From the NCBI RefSeq assembly GCF_037890675.1, contig NZ_CP149574.1:1612001-1676000 (forward strand): a stretch of 64,000 bases of DNA. Reading direction: 5' to 3'. A model generated the notes under the pieces. The model searched no databases and had not been told where the DNA came from. It worked only from the letters and a program-made list of their open reading frames with translations. Origin of the DNA: Methylovirgula sp. 4M-Z18. GTDB lineage: Bacteria; Pseudomonadota; Alphaproteobacteria; Rhizobiales; Beijerinckiaceae. Below are positions 16,255 through 25,822 of the stretch, piece by piece; within the stretch, counting starts at the first letter, position 1; the number at the start of each line of letters is the position of its first letter. Position numbers and translations under genes: made by a program.

Positions 16255-19200
16255 ATGAATCAGATGGATGTTGGACTTTTCGAGCGTTCGGCGATGGCTG
16301 CGCCCGCACCAATGGCCATGTTGCGGGGGCCGCGCCGTCCTGATCTGATCCGCGACGAACTGTTGGCCGAAATCTTTGCCGCAACTGTTGCCACGCGGCC
16401 CGATGCCATCTGCATGAAAACGCGCAAGATGGCGCTGACCTATGCCGAAGTGGACGCCCGTGCGACGGCGATCGCACGCGGCCTCGTAGCGCGTGGCATC
16501 CGCCCCGGCCAGATCGTCGGCCTGTGGATGAAGCGCGGACCCGACCTTTTGATCGCGCAGATCGCCATTGCCAAGACAGGCGCCGCCTGGCTGCCCTTTG
16601 ACGCCGATGCGCCGATCGAACGCATTGCGGTCTGCCTCGACGATGCGGAAGCGGTCGGACTGCTGACCGCGCCGGATCTCGTCGCCAATGTGCAAGGCCG
16701 GGTGGCGTGCCCGGTCTTGACCGCCGCGGCGCTCGTCGACCCTGCCGACTATACGCCCGTCGATGCGCGAGCGCTCGGCGCGACGCCGGGCCATCCTGCC
16801 TATCTCATCTATACGTCTGGCTCGACCGGAACGCCCAAGGGCATCGTGATCTCGGGCCACAACATCTGCCACTACCTGCGCGCGGCCAACGAGACATTCG
16901 GCTTTCAGGCCGATGATGTGGTCTTCCAGGGCGCGTCGGTCGCCTTCGATCTCTCGATGGAAGAGATCTGGGTGCCTTATCTCGTCGGCGCCAGCCTGTT
17001 CGTCGCGAGCCCGGAGATGATGGGCGAGGCGGACAAATTGCCGGATGTCATGGAGGCGGCCGGGGTCACGGTGTTGGACACGGTGCCGACGTTGCTCGGC
17101 ATTCTGCCGCGCGACGTCGCATCCCTGCGTATCATTATTTTGGGCGGCGAAGCCTGCCCGCCGGCGATCGCGAACCGCTGGTGCAAGCCGGGGCGCCGGA
17201 TTTTCAACTCCTACGGCCCGACCGAGGCGACGGTGGTGGCCACCGCGGCGGAGGTACAGCCGGGCGGACCGGTGACGATCGGCGGCCCAATCGCCAATTA
17301 CACCTGTTATGTCGCGGACGAACAGCTCAATCTGCTCGCCGCGGGCGTCGAGGGCGAATTGCTGATCGGCGGGCCGGGTGTTGCCAAGGGCTATCTCGGT
17401 CGTTCGGATCTCACCCGCGACAAGTTCGTCGCCAATCCCTTCGTATCCGACGGCAGCGATCCCATTCTCTACCGCTCCGGCGACGCCGTGTTGATCGACG
17501 AAAACGGCCAGATCGCCTTCCGCGGCCGTATCGACGATCAGGTGAAGGTACGCGGGTTCCGCGTCGAACTTGGCGATATCGAGGCAAAGCTCGACGAGGC
17601 GCCCGGCGTCGCCCAGGCCGCCGTCGTCTTGCGCACGGATGACAATATCGATCAGCTCGTCGCCTTTCTCGTCGCCGAGCCGGGGGCCGCGTTGGAGGCG
17701 AAGACGCTGCGCGCCGGCCTGCGTGAGTCCTTGCCGCCTTACATGATTCCGAGCCGGTTCGAATTCGTCGAGCAATTGCCGCTCCTGTCCTCGGGCAAGG
17801 TCAATCGCAAGGAACTCAAGCAAATTGCGCTGCTGCATGCCGGCATGGGCGAGGCGCAGGAAGAGCCGCAGACCCCGACGGAAGCAAAACTGCTGGAGGC
17901 GGCCAAACGGGCGCTGCCGCCGCAGACCATTCCCTTCGATGCCGACTTCTTCACGGAGCTTGGCGGCCATTCGCTGATCGCCGCGCGCTTCGTCTCGGCC
18001 GTTCGCGAGACGCCGGAGCTGGCGGGCATCACCTTGCAGGACGTTTACGGTGCGCGCACCCTGCGCGCCATGGCGGCCTTGCTCGATGCCAAGGCCGATC
18101 GCACCGGTCCGGCGCGCGATCTGTCGTTTACGCCGCCGCCGCTGCTCCGGCGCTTTCTGTGCGGCCTCGCGCAGGCCATTTCGCTGCCCTTCATCCTCGC
18201 GTTGATTTCGGCGCAATGGCTCGGCGTCTTCATTTCCTATCAATTGCTGACCGATTACGACGCGCCCTGGTGGCAGGAGGTTTGCTATCTCCTCGGCGTT
18301 TACGTGTGCATCGATCTCGTCACCTTCGTCTTCATCATCGCCGCGAAGTGGCTGATCGTGGGACGCCATAAGCCGGGCCGCTATCCGCTGTGGGGCGTCT
18401 ATTATTTCCGCTGCTGGCTCGTGCAGCATCTGCACATGGTCGTGCATTTCAACTGGTTTCAGGGCACGCCGGTCGCGCGGTTCTATTTCTGGGCGCTGGG
18501 CGCCAAGATTGGCAAGAACGTCCTCATTCCCGATATGGAGACCGGCGCGCCGGATCTCATCACGATCGGCGACGGCGCGGCGATCGGCGGCAAGGTCAAC
18601 ATCGCCAACATGCGGGTTGAAGGCAACGAGCTGATCATCGGCACGGTCGAGATCGGCAACGACGCCTATATTGGGTCTTCTTCGGTGATCGAAGAGGATG
18701 TTGTGATCGGCGAGGGCGCGGAGCTCAAGGATCTCACGGCCGTTTCGGCCGGCACGCGGATCGGCGCGTTCGAAATGTGGGACGGCTCGCCCGCCCGCAA
18801 GATCGGCAACGTCGACAAAGCCTCCTTCACGCCTTGGCCAGAGGCGACCAAGACGCGCAAGGGGCTGCAAACGTTCGCCTACATTATCGCGATGCTGGTT
18901 CTGCCGCCGCTCGGACTTCTGCCGATCTTCCCGGCCTTCTGGATGTTCGATCAGGCTGATACTTGGTTCGATTTTGGCGATCATTCCACGTTCCTGGCGT
19001 GGACTCCTGTGCTTGCCTGGCCGATGGCGTTCTTGATGATTTTGGTGACCGTCGCTTTCATCATCGTCGTACGCTGGCTGGTGCTGCCCTCAGTGCGCGA
19101 GGGCAAATATTCGATCCATTCGTGGTTCTATGTGCGCAAGTGGATCGTCAGCCTGATGACCGAGATCACGCTCGATACGCTGACCTCGCTCTACGCCACA

Positions 19201-20277
19201 TTGTACATGCGCGCGTGGTATCGCCTGATGGGCGCGAGGATCGGCAAGGATGCGGAGATTTCCACCAATCTGGCGGGGCGCTACGATCTCGTCGACATCG
19301 GCGAGAAATGCTTCATCGCCGATGAAGTGAATTTGGGCGACGAGGACATTCGGCGCGGCTGGATGCATCTTGAGCGGGTGCAAACTGGTGCACGCGTGTT
19401 CATCGGCAATTCGGCGGTCTTGCCGCCGGGCTCGAACATCCCCGCCGGCGCGCTCATCGGCATCAAATCTAAGCCGCCGGCCAATGAATTGATCTCGGAA
19501 GGCGATACTTGGTTCGGTTCGCCGCCGATCAAATTGCCGGTCCGCCAGCGTTTCGACGGCGGCGGTGCCAACTGGACCTATGAAGCGCCGAAGTGGAAGA
19601 AGTTTTTGCGCGGCTGTTTCGAGGCAGTGCACATTTCCATCCCGACCATGCTGTTCATGACCTTCGGCATTTGGGCGGTGGAAGTGTTCGGGCCGCCGCT
19701 GCTCGACGGCCGCTATGGCGACACGTTCTGGCTATTCATCGTCTGGTCGTCGGTGACGTCGCTCGCCATGACCGGCATCGTCATCATCATCAAATGGCTG
19801 ACCATGGGGCGCTATGAACCAGTGATCAAACCGATGTGGTCGTGGTGGGCGATGAGCACCGAATCGATCGCGGTGATGTACGGCGGCATGGCCGGCAAGG
19901 TCCTGCTCGAGCATTTGCGCGGCACACCCTTCTTGCCCTGGGTGCTGCGTCTCTTCGGGGTCAAAGTCGGCAAAGGCGTTTACATGGATATGACCGACAT
20001 CACCGAATTCGACTGCGTGACGATCGGCGATTTCTGCGCGCTGAATTCCGGCTGCGCGCTGCAGACCCATCTTTACGAGGACCGGGTGATGAAGGTCGGG
20101 CGCGTAAAGCTCGGGCGCGGCGTGACGGTCGGGTCGGGCGCCACCGTCCTCTACGACACCAAGATCGGTGATTTCGCACGGCTCGGGCCCTGGACCCTGG
20201 TGATGAAGGGCGAAGAAATTCCCGCTAACAGCGAGTGGGCCGGCGCGCCCGCCGAAGTCAAGCAGCGTGTAGGCTGA
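16255..20277 (+). CDS. Pls/PosA-type membrane-bound non-ribosomal peptide synthetase
   Basis: A protein of 1340 residues. Domain order: an adenylation domain (about 40-530) with YTSGSTGTPKG near 185, NSYGPTEATV near 318, RSGDAVLIDENGQIAFRGR near 406 and GKVNRKEL near 514. Next is a carrier domain with FFTELGGHSL, whose Ser near 572 takes phosphopantetheine. Then come three repeats of a two-helix membrane segment plus a left-handed beta-helix (hexapeptide) domain: helices near 632-700, 870-945 and 1120-1185, and beta-helices near 750-840, 990-1080 and 1235-1335. There is no condensation or thioesterase domain. This is the architecture of poly-epsilon-lysine synthetase, which polymerises one amino acid at the membrane. 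The pocket motif FDLSMEEIW places Glu at the site often numbered 239, compatible with a basic substrate, but that is inference. Confidence 0.9.
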   Translation: MNQMDVGLFERSAMAAPAPMAMLRGPRRPDLIRDELLAEIFAATVATRPDAICMKTRKMALTYAEVDARATAIARGLVARGIRPGQIVGLWMKRGPDLLIAQIAIAKTGAAWLPFDADAPIERIAVCLDDAEAVGLLTAPDLVANVQGRVACPVLTAAALVDPADYTPVDARALGATPGHPAYLIYTSGSTGTPKGIVISGHNICHYLRAANETFGFQADDVVFQGASVAFDLSMEEIWVPYLVGASLFVASPEMMGEADKLPDVMEAAGVTVLDTVPTLLGILPRDVASLRIIILGGEACPPAIANRWCKPGRRIFNSYGPTEATVVATAAEVQPGGPVTIGGPIANYTCYVADEQLNLLAAGVEGELLIGGPGVAKGYLGRSDLTRDKFVANPFVSDGSDPILYRSGDAVLIDENGQIAFRGRIDDQVKVRGFRVELGDIEAKLDEAPGVAQAAVVLRTDDNIDQLVAFLVAEPGAALEAKTLRAGLRESLPPYMIPSRFEFVEQLPLLSSGKVNRKELKQIALLHAGMGEAQEEPQTPTEAKLLEAAKRALPPQTIPFDADFFTELGGHSLIAARFVSAVRETPELAGITLQDVYGARTLRAMAALLDAKADRTGPARDLSFTPPPLLRRFLCGLAQAISLPFILALISAQWLGVFISYQLLTDYDAPWWQEVCYLLGVYVCIDLVTFVFIIAAKWLIVGRHKPGRYPLWGVYYFRCWLVQHLHMVVHFNWFQGTPVARFYFWALGAKIGKNVLIPDMETGAPDLITIGDGAAIGGKVNIANMRVEGNELIIGTVEIGNDAYIGSSSVIEEDVVIGEGAELKDLTAVSAGTRIGAFEMWDGSPARKIGNVDKASFTPWPEATKTRKGLQTFAYIIAMLVLPPLGLLPIFPAFWMFDQADTWFDFGDHSTFLAWTPVLAWPMAFLMILVTVAFIIVVRWLVLPSVREGKYSIHSWFYVRKWIVSLMTEITLDTLTSLYATLYMRAWYRLMGARIGKDAEISTNLAGRYDLVDIGEKCFIADEVNLGDEDIRRGWMHLERVQTGARVFIGNSAVLPPGSNIPAGALIGIKSKPPANELISEGDTWFGSPPIKLPVRQRFDGGGANWTYEAPKWKKFLRGCFEAVHISIPTMLFMTFGIWAVEVFGPPLLDGRYGDTFWLFIVWSSVTSLAMTGIVIIIKWLTMGRYEPVIKPMWSWWAMSTESIAVMYGGMAGKVLLEHLRGTPFLPWVLRLFGVKVGKGVYMDMTDITEFDCVTIGDFCALNSGCALQTHLYEDRVMKVGRVKLGRGVTVGSGATVLYDTKIGDFARLGPWTLVMKGEEIPANSEWAGAPAEVKQRVG

Positions 20278-20425
20278 AGAATCTAGCCTCTCGCGCCGTA
20301 TATCCTCGAAAATCCGGCGTGGGATAGGTCGGGGTGAGACAAATTACGACTATACATACCGGATATCGGTGCAATAAGAGGCATGGTTTGCCCTTTCAAT
20401 CCTCTGTCTTCTGCCGTCCGGTTCC

Positions 20426-21544
20426 ATGTCCCATAATTCCTTCGGTCATCTCTTCCGTGTCACCACATTTGGCGAAAGCCACGGCAAAGCGCTCGGTTGC
20501 GTGGTGGATGGCTGTCCGCCCAAACTGCCCCTGACCGAAGACTTCATCCAGGGCTTCCTCGACAAGCGCCGGCCCGGCCAATCGCGATTCACGACGCAGC
20601 GGCAGGAGCCGGATGCGGTCAAGATTCTTTCCGGTGTTTTTACGGATGAGAAGACGGGGCAGCAGGTCACCACCGGCACGCCGATCACGCTCCTGATCGA
20701 GAATGTCGACCAGCGCTCGAAGGATTACAGTGACATCAAGGACAAATACCGCCCCGGCCACGCCGATTATACCTACGACATGAAATACGGCATCCGCGAT
20801 TACCGCGGCGGCGGCCGCTCCTCGGCGCGCGAGACGGCGGCGCGCGTGGCGGCGGGCGCCGTGGCGCGGCAGGTGGTGGCCGGGGTCACCATTCGCGGCG
20901 CTCTGGTGCAGATCGGCCCGCATAAGGTCGACCGCGGCAATTGGGATTGGGACGAGATAGGCCGCAACGATTTCTTCTGCCCCGATGCCAAGGCCGCGCA
21001 ATTTTATGCAGAATATCTCGATAGCATTCGCAAAAGCGGCTCATCCGTGGGCGCTGTAGTCGAGGTGCAAGCCGAAGGCGTCCCGCCCGGCTGGGGCGCG
21101 CCGATCTATGGTAAGCTTGATTCCGAGCTTGCCAGCGCGCTGATGAGCATCAATGCCGTGAAAGGGGTCGAGATCGGTGACGGTTTTGCCGCTGCAGAGT
21201 TGACCGGCGAAACGAACGCCGACGAAATGCGCGCCGGCAACGATGGGAAGCCCTTGTTCCTGTCCAATCACGCCGGCGGCATCCTGGGGGGCATTTCGTC
21301 CGGCCAGACGATCATCGCCCGTTTTGCAGTGAAGCCGACCAGTTCGATTCTGCAGGATCGGCTCACCGTCGACCGCTACGGCGCCGAAACCGATATCTTC
21401 ACCAAGGGCCGCCATGATCCTTGTGTCGGCATCCGGGCCGTGCCGGTGGGCGAGGCGATGATGGCTTGCGTGCTGGCCGACGCCTTTCTGCGTCACCGGG
21501 GGCAAGTGGGCGAGGGCGCAGGCACCTGGCCGGTGCCGCGTTAG
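20426..21544 (+). CDS. aroC: Chorismate synthase
   Basis: A protein of 372 residues, the usual length. AroC converts EPSP to chorismate with reduced FMN, the last shikimate step. Signatures seen are [17 protein letters not shown] at the N-terminus, [39 protein letters not shown] and [11 protein letters not shown], plus the C-terminal [17 protein letters not shown]. These include the conserved catalytic His pair. The ATG at 20426 gives the expected [10 protein letters not shown] start. It lies next to the accessory block rather than directly after the fabI/phosphatase pair. The convergent YafY-type gene overlaps its stop. Confidence 0.97.
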   Translation: MSHNSFGHLFRVTTFGESHGKALGCVVDGCPPKLPLTEDFIQGFLDKRRPGQSRFTTQRQEPDAVKILSGVFTDEKTGQQVTTGTPITLLIENVDQRSKDYSDIKDKYRPGHADYTYDMKYGIRDYRGGGRSSARETAARVAAGAVARQVVAGVTIRGALVQIGPHKVDRGNWDWDEIGRNDFFCPDAKAAQFYAEYLDSIRKSGSSVGAVVEVQAEGVPPGWGAPIYGKLDSELASALMSINAVKGVEIGDGFAAAELTGETNADEMRAGNDGKPLFLSNHAGGILGGISSGQTIIARFAVKPTSSILQDRLTVDRYGAETDIFTKGRHDPCVGIRAVPVGEAMMACVLADAFLRHRGQVGEGAGTWPVPR

Positions 21545-22245
21545 CCCGTACTTTTGGCGTTCTTGTTCAAGTCCCAGCCGGCGACCCAACGGCGCCGCAA
21601 AGCATCGCCTTCGCCGCGAAAGAATGTCTGCGTGAGCGCGCTCGCCATCACCCGTTCGGGGCGGAAATTGCGTAAATCTTGCCGCAGCTCGCACCAGGCG
21701 ACAATATTGGCGCTTTCCGAATAATAGATCAGCGCGATGGGCCGAATGATCCGCTCGGTCGTGCGCCCCGCCTCGTCACGATAGATGATCGCAAGCTTTT
21801 GTTCGTCGCGAATGGCCTGCCGCACCAGCGCGAGATCGATCGCTTCTGGCGCGGGCATGACACTGCCCCAGGCGAAGAGGGCATTGGTGTCTAGATTGCG
21901 GCGCAGGGGCTCGGGCAGGGCGGCTGCAATTTTTTGGCCGGCCTGCTTGGCGGCCTGTTTCAGCCCCGTGTCGCCGGTCCGCTCCAACAGGGCGAGCCCA
22001 AGGACCACCGCTTCCACTTCCTCGATCGAGAACATCAGCGGCGGCAAATCGAAACCCGGACGCAGGATATAGCCGATGCCGCGGCCACCCTCGATCGGTA
22101 CGCGCATCGCCTGCAAAGCGGCGATGTCGCGATAAATCGAGCGCTGGGTCACTTCGAGCCGATCCGCGATTTGCGCCGCCGTCACCGGACGCTTCGCGAG
22201 CCGGAGAATTTGAATGATCTCGAACAGACGCGACGCCTTGCGCAT
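21541..22245 (-). CDS. YafY-type transcriptional regulator (HTH + WYL)
   Basis: A protein of 234 residues. The N-terminal winged helix (residues 1-60) reads [20 protein letters not shown], then [18 protein letters not shown]. The C-terminal half is a WYL domain ([20 protein letters not shown], then [10 protein letters not shown]). These proteins sense a ligand, often a nucleic-acid fragment or nucleotide, through the WYL domain and usually regulate a neighbour. The divergent lysE-type gene starts 129 nt away and is the obvious candidate target. Confidence 0.88.
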   Translation of the reverse strand: MRKASRLFEIIQILRLAKRPVTAAQIADRLEVTQRSIYRDIAALQAMRVPIEGGRGIGYILRPGFDLPPLMFSIEEVEAVVLGLALLERTGDTGLKQAAKQAGQKIAAALPEPLRRNLDTNALFAWGSVMPAPEAIDLALVRQAIRDEQKLAIIYRDEAGRTTERIIRPIALIYYSESANIVAWCELRQDLRNFRPERVMASALTQTFFRGEGDALRRRWVAGWDLNKNAKSTG

Positions 22246-22373
22246 GGCGGCCTCCAGGGATGGAACACAACTGACACATCCTTGGCAGTTGCGATAGGGT
22301 ATCTAAGCGCACAGGCCCTTGGAAAATAGGGGCTCTTTCTAAGATCTCTTCTTCTCGTGCGCGTGCAACTGAC

Positions 22374-23009
22374 ATGACCTACGCTCAAAACCTTTGGCTT
22401 TTCTTCGTGCTGCTGGTCGGCATCATCATCGTTCCCGGCATGGACATGCTGCTCGTCCTCTCCAGCGCCCTGACCGGCGGGCGCAAGGCGGGGCTTTCCG
22501 TGACGGCTGGGCTGATGGCGGGCGGCGCCTGTCATACGTTGTTCGGGCTCGCCGGGGTCAGCGTGCTGCTTGCTGCCGCGCCTTCGGTCTTTACCGTTCT
22601 TTTGCTTGCCGGCGCGCTGTACATGGCTTGGATTGGCCTGACGCTGATCCGCAGTTCCATCACGGTTGGCGTCGAGGCGGGCGCGCAGCACATGTCGCTC
22701 GTCCACGGCTTTCGCCGGGGGCTGATGACCTGTTTGCTCAATCCGAAGGCCTATTTGTTCGTCATCGCGGTGTTTCCGCAATTCTTGAGCCCGCAATACG
22801 GCCCGCTCTGGCCGCAGGCGATCGTCATGGGGCTGATGACCATGCTCACCCAGGGAGCGGTTTACGGCAGCGTGGCGCTGGTCGCTGGAAGCAGCCGCGA
22901 TTTCCTCGTCGGCAGTCCCGGCATCACCATTCTTGCAGGACGTCTGGCCGGGATCTTGTTCATTCTCGTTGCGGGCTTGACCGCCTGGCACGGATGGACG
23001 GCGGCATAG
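22374..23009 (+). CDS. LysE family translocator
   Basis: A membrane protein of 211 residues with about six helices and the LysE/RhtB start MTYAQNLWLFFVLLVGIIIV followed by PGMDMLLVLSSALTGGRKAG, then LLAGALYMAWIGLTLIRS and LLNPKAYLFVIAVFPQFL, all family hallmarks. Members export amino acids such as lysine, threonine or homoserine lactone using the proton gradient. It is divergent from the YafY-type regulator, which probably controls it. It ends 16 nt before the stop of the convergent glycosidase gene, with a small hairpin between them. Confidence 0.9.
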   Translation: MTYAQNLWLFFVLLVGIIIVPGMDMLLVLSSALTGGRKAGLSVTAGLMAGGACHTLFGLAGVSVLLAAAPSVFTVLLLAGALYMAWIGLTLIRSSITVGVEAGAQHMSLVHGFRRGLMTCLLNPKAYLFVIAVFPQFLSPQYGPLWPQAIVMGLMTMLTQGAVYGSVALVAGSSRDFLVGSPGITILAGRLAGILFILVAGLTAWHGWTAA

Positions 23010-23025
23010 GCCCTCTCGACGGGCC
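23009..23025. terminator. Small bidirectional hairpin between convergent genes
   Basis: GGCCC (23009-23013), a 7-nt loop, then GGGCC (23021-23025), filling the whole gap between the lysE-type gene and the convergent phosphodiester glycosidase gene. The stem is short and has no T tract, so a terminator role is only plausible. Confidence 0.35.
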
Positions 23026-23781
23026 CTAAGGCTGCGTGACCGCGACGATCGGTCCAAGCGGCACGATTCCGCCGACGGTGCCGTCGCGTGCCGTGTAGAG
23101 GGTCGATATTGAGCCATCGAGAAAGAGCGCGTTCGGCGTGCCGAGGCGGTCTTTGAACAGACTGGCGAATTCGAAGAACGTCACGGGCTCGCGCGCGTAA
23201 ACGAAGTAGACGGCGTAACCGTCGCGCACGCCGACGCCATTACGGATTTTCGCCGAACCGTTTGCCGCGCGGATGCGAGGATGGAGGCGGCCATTGATCA
23301 CGAGCATCGGACCGGATTGCGTCGCAAACACATCCGATCGCCTGGCATTGAGATAGCTCGTCGTCTCGGCCACTCCGGCCTCATTCGCGCCGAGGAAGAA
23401 AACGCCGTTGGGCTTGAGATGAAAATTGCCGAACCCGTTTCGCAGATTGGCGGCGTGAACGATGTGCCCATTCTCGATATAGAGGCCGACGGGGGCGAGA
23501 TTCTCGTCGTACATGCCGCCGTTCATGGCAAAGACAAGCTCTTGTCCCTTGCTCGCGAGTGTCGCCTTGAGTCTGTCGACGCCGGCAAACGGCTTTCCAT
23601 CAGAATCGCTCCAATACAAGCGGATATGATCCTGCCGCGCATCGAAAGTGCAGACCGTATAATCGTGGTTTTGGTCGCGCATGTTTGTGCAAGCCGGCTG
23701 CGCGCTGGCCGGACAGGCCGGCTCCGCGAGTAAAGCCGCGTAAGTAGCGGCGAGCACAACGAACGTATTCTTGAGACTCAT
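23026..23781 (-). CDS. Exported phosphodiester glycosidase family protein (NAGPA-like)
   Basis: A protein of 251 residues. A signal peptide covers about residues 1-27 (TFVVLAATYAALLAEPACPA). The mature protein has the NAGPA/DUF2233 pattern: VFAMNGGMYDENLAPVGLYI, FHLKPNGVFFL, ATQSGPMLVINGRLHP, RNGVGVRDGYAVYFVYAREP and NALFLDGSISTLYT. This fold removes sugar caps linked by a phosphodiester, as in uncovering enzyme, or acts on teichoic-type polymers. The bacterial substrate here is unknown. GAGG lies 8 nt before the ATG. It is the last of three same-strand genes with the glycosyltransferase, so it may trim or remodel the product. Confidence 0.85.
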   Translation of the reverse strand: MSLKNTFVVLAATYAALLAEPACPASAQPACTNMRDQNHDYTVCTFDARQDHIRLYWSDSDGKPFAGVDRLKATLASKGQELVFAMNGGMYDENLAPVGLYIENGHIVHAANLRNGFGNFHLKPNGVFFLGANEAGVAETTSYLNARRSDVFATQSGPMLVINGRLHPRIRAANGSAKIRNGVGVRDGYAVYFVYAREPVTFFEFASLFKDRLGTPNALFLDGSISTLYTARDGTVGGIVPLGPIVAVTQP

Positions 23782-23805
23782 GGCGTTCGCCTCATTTCGG
23801 ATGCG

Positions 23806-25821
23806 CTAATGGGAGGTCCGCGCATCGAGCAGAATCTCAAGAATCTGCTTGGCACTTTGATCCCATGTCTGCCAGGGCATGTCGTCGGATTTGGGTGCCG
23901 CGCCTGCTTGGTCCAAGGAGACCCATGTCTTGACGCATTCGGCGAGGTCTGAGGGCGCGACACCGGAGAAATACAGCCCGTGTTGGCCGACGACTTCCCG
24001 GAAAACCGGAATGTCGCGCGCGATGATCGGCAATTTATGTTGCGCCGCTTCGATCAACGGCAGGCCAAATCCCTCGCCCTCGCTAGCGGCGATGAGGCAA
24101 GCCGAGGCGGCATATATCTTTTCGAGATATTCGTCGCTGATCCCTTCGAGCCAGAAGAGGCGCGCATTGAACTCACGGTGATTGCGAAGTCTCTCGATGA
24201 GCGCCTCGACGCCCCATCCTTGCTTGCCGACGAGGACCAAATTCAAATCCTGACGCTGCGCCCACAACTCGTCGAATGCCGCCAGAATTTGCGTCTGGCC
24301 CTTGCGCGGCTCGATCGTTCCGACCGCAAGGAAGCTCCGCCTCGCTCTCAGCGAGTCCAGCACATGTGTCGCACCGTCCGGCATGCCCGCGGATGGGAGC
24401 GAATTTGTAATGTCCGCGCCGTTGTGGACCCAAGTGATACGCAGTGAATGTTCTTGTTCGCGAGGCTGTTGCGCCGTCCACGACGCAAACTCATCCGCAA
24501 CAGCTTTTGAAACGCATATCGCTCCGTCGAATTGGCTGATTGTTTTCAGCCATTGCCAATGGAGCCGATAGACCATGTCGGGATCGGCCTTGTTCATGCG
24601 GAAATAGTGCGGGAGCAGAACGGGGAGCAAATCGTGGACAGTGAAATACAACCGGACGCCGAGAGCGCTCAGGTATCTATAATAGTCGGACTGACCGATG
24701 ACGACATCGTGTTGCAGGTCGAGGCCGAGAAAGACGTCCCCCGCGCAAGGCTCGATCGGCGCGTCATCGAGCTCGGACAGACCCAGATCGAAGAATGAAT
24801 TGGCAAAGCGGCGCGCATAATAATAGCCGGTACGGTCCGCATGCGCGTAGACCGGTTCAACGCGCCAACCTGCCGGCGCATTCTCGTACAGGGCTTTGAG
24901 AACGCTGCGCGTGACGCGCTGAACGCCGGTCTTGGCATCGAATTGAACGATGCCCGAAATGTCGACGAAGATCTGCGGTTCAACGTTTCGCGGAAAACTG
25001 GCCGCGATGGCTTGGGCCGTTAATCGCAGGTCTTCGCCTAATGGTCGCTCGCACTCCAGCTCAGCGATGGCGTGCAGGAGCGCCGGTGCCGGCTGGCGCA
25101 TATCGTTTGCGGAGAATGGTGGTTTGGGATCGCCTGTCTCGCTCCGCTGCATTGTCGAGACAAGATGCTCGTAAGTGCGCAACATCCGTTGTGCGATGGC
25201 TTCTTGATCGGAAGCTGCGGCCCGATCCAGTGCCATGGCGGCCAAATCATTGCGCGCTTCGTCTCGCGCGGCCGCCGGAATGTCCAAAGAGAGCTTGAAG
25301 GCCGGGTCGCAGAGGAGGGCTATTTCCAGTTCCTCATGGTGCGCGCTCGGCAGGGCGCCGTAAGCACTAACAGCATTCGGTGAGGGAGAGGCCGCGGTAG
25401 CCGGTTCATAGCGGAGGATTGCGGTTGCGTATGGGCGCTGCATGCTAGGGGCGAAAGCCGGCGCCTGATCGGTGTTGTCGTGCGCCGCGAGACGGATCTC
25501 CTGGACGAGATCCGGACGCAGCTTCGCCAGGAAAGCGTCGCGAATAAGCTGCGACACCTGGTTGCGCTGACAACTCGCTTCCGGATTGGCCGAGGTCAAT
25601 GGCACGCTTTGCCAGGCCAAAATATTGCCGGGCGGCAGAAAACGCATCAGCGCATGACGAAGAAAATGGGCGCTCTCCGACTGCGTCGCATCCAACAGGG
25701 TAAAAATCTCGTGCGTGCCCCGGTGTGTGAAAAGGGTTCGCGCGAGCGCGAGCGAATATCTGCCCACGTCAGAAGAGCGGCCGTGCAATTGTGCGGCCGC
25801 CAGATCGATAACAATACGCAT
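23806..25821 (-). CDS. Two-part glycosyltransferase (GT4 family)
   Basis: A protein of 671 residues. Residues 1-30 (MRIVIDLAAAQLHGRSSDVG) repeat the start of a GT-B glycosyltransferase, followed by about 260 residues that lack a recognisable donor-binding half. From about 299 a complete second module begins (PQIFVDISGIVQFDAKTGVQ), continues with LYFTVHDLLPVLLPHYF and GAICVSKAVADEF, and ends in the donor site: LAVGTIEPRKGQTQIL and ASEGEGFGLPLIEAAQ with the E-X7-E motif. It probably transfers a hexose or mannose-type sugar onto a surface glycan. The stop of the small upstream gene is 1 nt before its ATG, so translation is coupled. Confidence 0.88.
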   Translation of the reverse strand: MRIVIDLAAAQLHGRSSDVGRYSLALARTLFTHRGTHEIFTLLDATQSESAHFLRHALMRFLPPGNILAWQSVPLTSANPEASCQRNQVSQLIRDAFLAKLRPDLVQEIRLAAHDNTDQAPAFAPSMQRPYATAILRYEPATAASPSPNAVSAYGALPSAHHEELEIALLCDPAFKLSLDIPAAARDEARNDLAAMALDRAAASDQEAIAQRMLRTYEHLVSTMQRSETGDPKPPFSANDMRQPAPALLHAIAELECERPLGEDLRLTAQAIAASFPRNVEPQIFVDISGIVQFDAKTGVQRVTRSVLKALYENAPAGWRVEPVYAHADRTGYYYARRFANSFFDLGLSELDDAPIEPCAGDVFLGLDLQHDVVIGQSDYYRYLSALGVRLYFTVHDLLPVLLPHYFRMNKADPDMVYRLHWQWLKTISQFDGAICVSKAVADEFASWTAQQPREQEHSLRITWVHNGADITNSLPSAGMPDGATHVLDSLRARRSFLAVGTIEPRKGQTQILAAFDELWAQRQDLNLVLVGKQGWGVEALIERLRNHREFNARLFWLEGISDEYLEKIYAASACLIAASEGEGFGLPLIEAAQHKLPIIARDIPVFREVVGQHGLYFSGVAPSDLAECVKTWVSLDQAGAAPKSDDMPWQTWDQSAKQILEILLDARTSH

Positions 25822-25822
25822 A

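Noticed and set aside
16114-18984. A 956-residue minus-strand open frame
   Set aside because: It is antisense to the adenylation and carrier domains of the peptide synthetase, a side effect of high GC. Its sequence is Arg/Asp-rich without domains.
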